A stretch of DNA of 8,027 nucleotides from Sterolibacterium sp052034445 (GTDB lineage: Bacteria; Pseudomonadota; Gammaproteobacteria; Burkholderiales; Rhodocyclaceae). A model generated the notes under the pieces. The model was not told where the DNA came from. It made no database searches and saw only the letters and a list, made by a program, of their open reading frames with translations. Below, one piece after another: positions 6,168 to 8,027 of this stretch (position 1 is the first letter of the stretch; each line of letters begins with the position of its first letter). The DNA is taken from NCBI GenBank assembly GCA_052034445.1, contig JBPOIN010000078.1, forward strand, positions 1-8,027, read 5' to 3'. A program made the translations under genes and the position numbers.

Positions 6168-6938
6168 ATGGCTTTCAAGGGCAAGGTCGCATTGATCACG
6201 GGCGCCGGCAGCGGCATGGGACAACTCGCCGCCTGGCGTCTGGCCGCGGCAGGCGCAACGGTCGCTGCACTCGACATCAATGAAAAGGGACTGGCGGAAA
6301 CCGCCGCCGGCAAGCCGAACATCAAAATCTATCCGGTCGATGTGACGGATATCGACGCCGTCAATCGCACGGTCGCCCAGGTCGAACAGGAACTCGGCGC
6401 AATCGAACGCGTGATCACCGCCGCAGCCATCATGCCGTTCGGCAAATTGCTCGAACAACCGGCGCAACAGATTCATCGCCTGATGGCGATCAACTACGGC
6501 GGTCTGGTAAATATCTCCAAGGCCACGCTCCCCGGCATGCTCAAGCGCGGCAAGGGTGACTTCATCAGCTTCTCGTCGATGCTTGGCCAGATGCCGACGC
6601 TGCTGACCGGCGCCTATGCGGCGACCAAGTTCGCCGTTTCCTGCTTCACCGAAGTGCTGTATCACGAGAACCTGAACAAGGGCGTGCGCTTCGTCTGTGT
6701 CTGCCCGCCCGCCGTCAAGACGCCGCTGCTCAAGCAGGCCGTGGATACCGTGTGGCCGAAACTGCTCGACGGCAATCCGCCGATCACGCCCGAGGAAGTA
6801 CTCGACGCCGTCGAAGTTTCGCTGGAAAAGAACGAGTTCTGGTGCCTGCCCGGCAAAGGCACGCGCATGGGCTACATCATGCGCCGCCTGCTGCCCGGCG
6901 CGGTATGGAAGGAAGTACACAAGGTCGAGGGATTCTGA
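6168..6938 (+). CDS. short-chain dehydrogenase/reductase (SDR) family oxidoreductase
   Basis: A 256-residue classical SDR, a soluble NAD(P)-dependent oxidoreductase acting on alcohols or ketones. The Rossmann glycine motif TGAGSGMG is at 11-18, and Asp36 at the end of the second strand (ALD) indicates NAD rather than NADP. Asp58 in VDVTD sits where the adenine is contacted. The catalytic tetrad is Asn109 (MAINYGG), Ser137 (SFSSM), Tyr150 and Lys154 (YAATK), with normal spacing. The usual NNAG motif after the fourth strand is replaced by TAAA (84-87). After Pro-180/Pro-181 and the KTPLL segment comes an unusual tail, ending RRLLPGAVWKEVHKVEGF (239-256), that may shape the substrate pocket or dimer. 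It stands alone: spacer upstream, strong terminator downstream. Family is certain; substrate is unknown, though hydroxysteroid or other alicyclic alcohols would fit the neighbours. Confidence 0.93.
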   Translation: MAFKGKVALITGAGSGMGQLAAWRLAAAGATVAALDINEKGLAETAAGKPNIKIYPVDVTDIDAVNRTVAQVEQELGAIERVITAAAIMPFGKLLEQPAQQIHRLMAINYGGLVNISKATLPGMLKRGKGDFISFSSMLGQMPTLLTGAYAATKFAVSCFTEVLYHENLNKGVRFVCVCPPAVKTPLLKQAVDTVWPKLLDGNPPITPEEVLDAVEVSLEKNEFWCLPGKGTRMGYIMRRLLPGAVWKEVHKVEGF

Positions 6939-6977
6939 ACGCCGATTCCCGTTTGACATAACCAGCCGCGCCTTCGA

Positions 6978-7023
6978 TTTGCGCCAACCCTTGCTGCGAG
7001 CAGAGGTTGGCGCAAACTTTTTT
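6978..7023 (+). terminator. rho-independent terminator after the short-chain dehydrogenase
   Basis: TTTGCGCCAACC (6978-6989) and GGTTGGCGCAAA (7005-7016) form a perfect 12-bp stem. The 15-base loop contains a further small stem, TGCT/AGCA around GCG. After one C comes a run of six T (7018-7023). It lies 40 bases after the dehydrogenase stop and separates it from the toxin-antitoxin cassette. Confidence 0.88.
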
Positions 7024-7165
7024 GTGCAGCTGGATTTTGTTGCAGAAAACCCGCGCTGCGCAAGGGCTTTGGCGTACAAGGCGTTGAAATAATTACCCTA
7101 AAGTCATATTACCGCACGGAAGCCAAAACCCAACGCCAGCCAGCGCGATCTGCACAGCAAGCGAC

Positions 7166-7194
7166 TTGACTCCCGTAGATTCTGACCAGATAAT
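7166..7194 (+). promoter_or_regulatory. sigma70 promoter of the toxin-antitoxin cassette
   Basis: TTGACT (7166-7171, five of six) and GATAAT (7189-7194, five of six) are separated by exactly 17 bases. The predicted start near 7201 gives a leader of about 23 bases to the antitoxin ATG at 7224. It is the best promoter match in the window. A 10-base palindrome overlaps the spacer and -10. Confidence 0.75.
7181..7190. promoter_or_regulatory. short palindrome, candidate antitoxin operator
   Basis: TCTGACCAGA pairs TCTG with CAGA around a central AC. It lies in the promoter spacer and covers the first two bases of the -10, where a Phd/YefM dimer or its toxin complex would autorepress. The arms are only four bases, so this is tentative. 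Confidence 0.35.
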
Positions 7195-7211
7195 CCGACC
7201 ATATTATTCAA

Positions 7212-7216
7212 AAGGA
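7212..7216 (+). promoter_or_regulatory. ribosome binding site of the antitoxin
   Basis: AAGGA lies 7 bases before the ATG at 7224, a strong site fitting the need to make antitoxin in excess of toxin. Confidence 0.7.
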
Positions 7217-7223
7217 TCCCGCC

Positions 7224-7493
7224 ATGCCCAACGCGCAATGGAGACTGCAGGAGGCCAAGACGCAATTCAGCCAGGTGGTGGACGCCGCGATGCACGGTGA
7301 GCCGCAGCATGTCACGCGTCATGGTCGCGCCGCGGTGGTCGTACTCTCGGAATCGGACTACCGCGCGCTACGCGAAAGTGCGCGTGTCGCTGCGCCGGGA
7401 TTTATCGCCCACCTGCTCGCCATCCCCAAACAGACAGAACCGGCCAGTAAAGCGAAGCGGGCGCGCATTACCCTGCGTGATGTGGAGTTCTGA
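7224..7493 (+). CDS. type II antitoxin, Phd/YefM family
   Basis: An 89-residue antitoxin that should bind and neutralise the toxin encoded next and repress the shared promoter. The Phd/YefM pattern is clear: WRLQEAKTQFSQVVDAAMHG (6-25) is the first strand and helix, followed by EPQHVTRHGRAAVVVLSESDYRAL (26-49), the typical TRHGxxAVVVLS core with its SxxDYxxL helix. The C-terminal third (about 55-89) is the toxin-binding tail, usually disordered until bound and open to proteolysis. It is well expressed in principle: near-consensus promoter and AAGGA site. Its TGA overlaps the toxin ATG by one base. The family is confident; pairing with a PIN toxin rather than a RelE or Doc toxin is a known Phd arrangement. 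Confidence 0.92.
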   Translation: MPNAQWRLQEAKTQFSQVVDAAMHGEPQHVTRHGRAAVVVLSESDYRALRESARVAAPGFIAHLLAIPKQTEPASKAKRARITLRDVEF

Positions 7494-7900
7494 TGTTTCT
7501 GCTCGACACCGTCATCATCTCCGAGCTGCGCAAGCAGCGACCGAATGCCGGCGTGCTGCGCTGGATTGCGAAACAGCAGGAAGAGCAGCTTTATCTGAGC
7601 GTCGTCACGCTGGGGGAGATTGAACGCGGCATCGAGAAATGCCGCAAGGGTGACCCGGAATTCGCCGAGGCCTTGTCCGTCTGGCTTGAAACGCTCACCC
7701 GCCTGTATGCCGAGCGCATCCTGCCGATCTCCCCTGCGGTCGCACGCCGCTGGGGACAGTTATCCGCACAGCTCGGCCACGAAAACGCCGATCTGCTGAT
7801 CGCCGCGACGGCACTGACGCACGGACTCACCGTTGTGACGCGCAATGTCGATGATTTCGCACCCACGCATGTGAAACTGGTCAATCCATTTTCACGCTGA
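7493..7900 (+). CDS. type II toxin, PIN-domain ribonuclease (VapC/FitB-like)
   Basis: A 135-residue PIN-domain protein, expected to be a magnesium-dependent endoribonuclease that stops growth by cutting tRNA, rRNA or other RNA when its antitoxin is lost. The acidic active-site set is complete: Asp5 in FLLDTVIISELRK (2-14), Glu42 in TLGEIERGI (39-47), Asp100 in NADLLIAATA (98-107) and Asp121 in TRNVDDF (116-122). Length and the ending FAPTHVKLVNPF fit FitB/VapC toxins of about 130-140 residues. The ATG overlaps the antitoxin stop (TGATG, 7491-7495), and GGAG (7484-7487) inside the antitoxin gene stands 5 bases before it, so translation is coupled. No disrupting change was seen, so the toxin appears intact. 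RNA target cannot be read from sequence. Confidence 0.93.
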   Translation: MFLLDTVIISELRKQRPNAGVLRWIAKQQEEQLYLSVVTLGEIERGIEKCRKGDPEFAEALSVWLETLTRLYAERILPISPAVARRWGQLSAQLGHENADLLIAATALTHGLTVVTRNVDDFAPTHVKLVNPFSR

Positions 7901-7932
7901 ACGCGGGGCGACAAACGTTTGGGGAAAGCGAC

Positions 7933-8027
7933 TTACGAATTCAGTGGACGAACAACAGAATTTGCCGAAGGCTGTACGAACTTCACGATGATCTCAATCT
8001 CATCGAGCGTCGTGTCAAACCACTCGG
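7933..8027 (-). CDS. 3' end of an unrecognised gene, cut by the window edge
   Basis: On the minus strand one frame is open from the window edge to a TAA at 7933-7935, giving 30 residues. The start EWFDTTLDEIEIIVKF (first 16) is an acidic, amphipathic stretch, and the end is polar (NSVVRPLNS). The composition looks like real protein and the other two minus-strand frames are broken by stops. It would converge on the toxin gene with 32 bases between stops. Too short to recognise; it could also be a chance frame. Confidence 0.4.
   Translation of the reverse strand, partial: EWFDTTLDEIEIIVKFVQPSANSVVRPLNS

Noticed and set aside
6147..7079. A 310-codon minus-strand frame opposite the short-chain dehydrogenase
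   Set aside because: It is antisense to a well-supported SDR and runs through the terminator; its start has no ribosome site.
7024..7165. A mobile-element end, attachment site or small gene between the terminator and the toxin-antitoxin promoter
   Set aside because: No target-site duplication, terminal inverted repeat, integrase or tRNA end is visible, and no frame has a ribosome site with plausible protein content.

Overview
The window is GC-rich chromosomal DNA, coded almost end to end. Codons favour G or C at third positions, and RluA and YrfG closely resemble their E. coli counterparts. This points to a proteobacterium, most likely beta or gamma; the genus cannot be fixed from the sequence. 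No rRNA, tRNA, CRISPR array, insertion sequence or prophage gene was seen.

Layout. (1) Minus strand, 20-1243: an acyl-CoA dehydrogenase. (2) 1244-1393: an AT-richer divergent control region. It holds a perfect 14-bp palindrome carrying the -35 hexamers of both outward promoters, beside a 7-6-7 inverted repeat. (3) Plus strand, 1394-3272: a TetR-family regulator, a T4 endonuclease V-like pyrimidine dimer glycosylase and a YrfG-type HAD nucleotidase, 15 and 7 bases apart, so probably one transcript. (4) 3430-5850: a SnoaL/NTF2-like protein with a BaiE-like Tyr/Asp/His set, an Old Yellow Enzyme flavoprotein with an unusual active-site Ser, and RluA, whose start overlaps the flavoenzyme stop (ATGA). 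(5) 5851-6167: a spacer without a convincing gene, leading to a short-chain dehydrogenase (6168-6938) closed by a strong intrinsic terminator. (6) 7166-7900: a self-contained toxin-antitoxin cassette (Phd/YefM antitoxin, PIN/VapC toxin) with its own near-consensus promoter. (7) 7933-8027: probably the 3' end of a converging gene cut by the window edge.

How they fit together. The acyl-CoA dehydrogenase, dehydratase-like SnoaL protein, ene-reductase and short-chain dehydrogenase are the reaction types of oxidation and ring or side-chain processing of an alicyclic, terpenoid or steroid-like acid. The TetR protein is well placed to sense an intermediate, often an acyl-CoA in such arrangements. 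That pathway is inferred from neighbourhood and residues and no substrate is shown. The DNA glycosylase, nucleotidase and RluA look like housekeeping genes carried in the same transcripts. The toxin-antitoxin pair is an insulated accessory insert. No clearly new multi-gene system was found; the best leads are the shared-palindrome promoter pair, the odd catalytic positions in the flavoenzyme and acyl-CoA dehydrogenase, and the possible steroid-type dehydratase.
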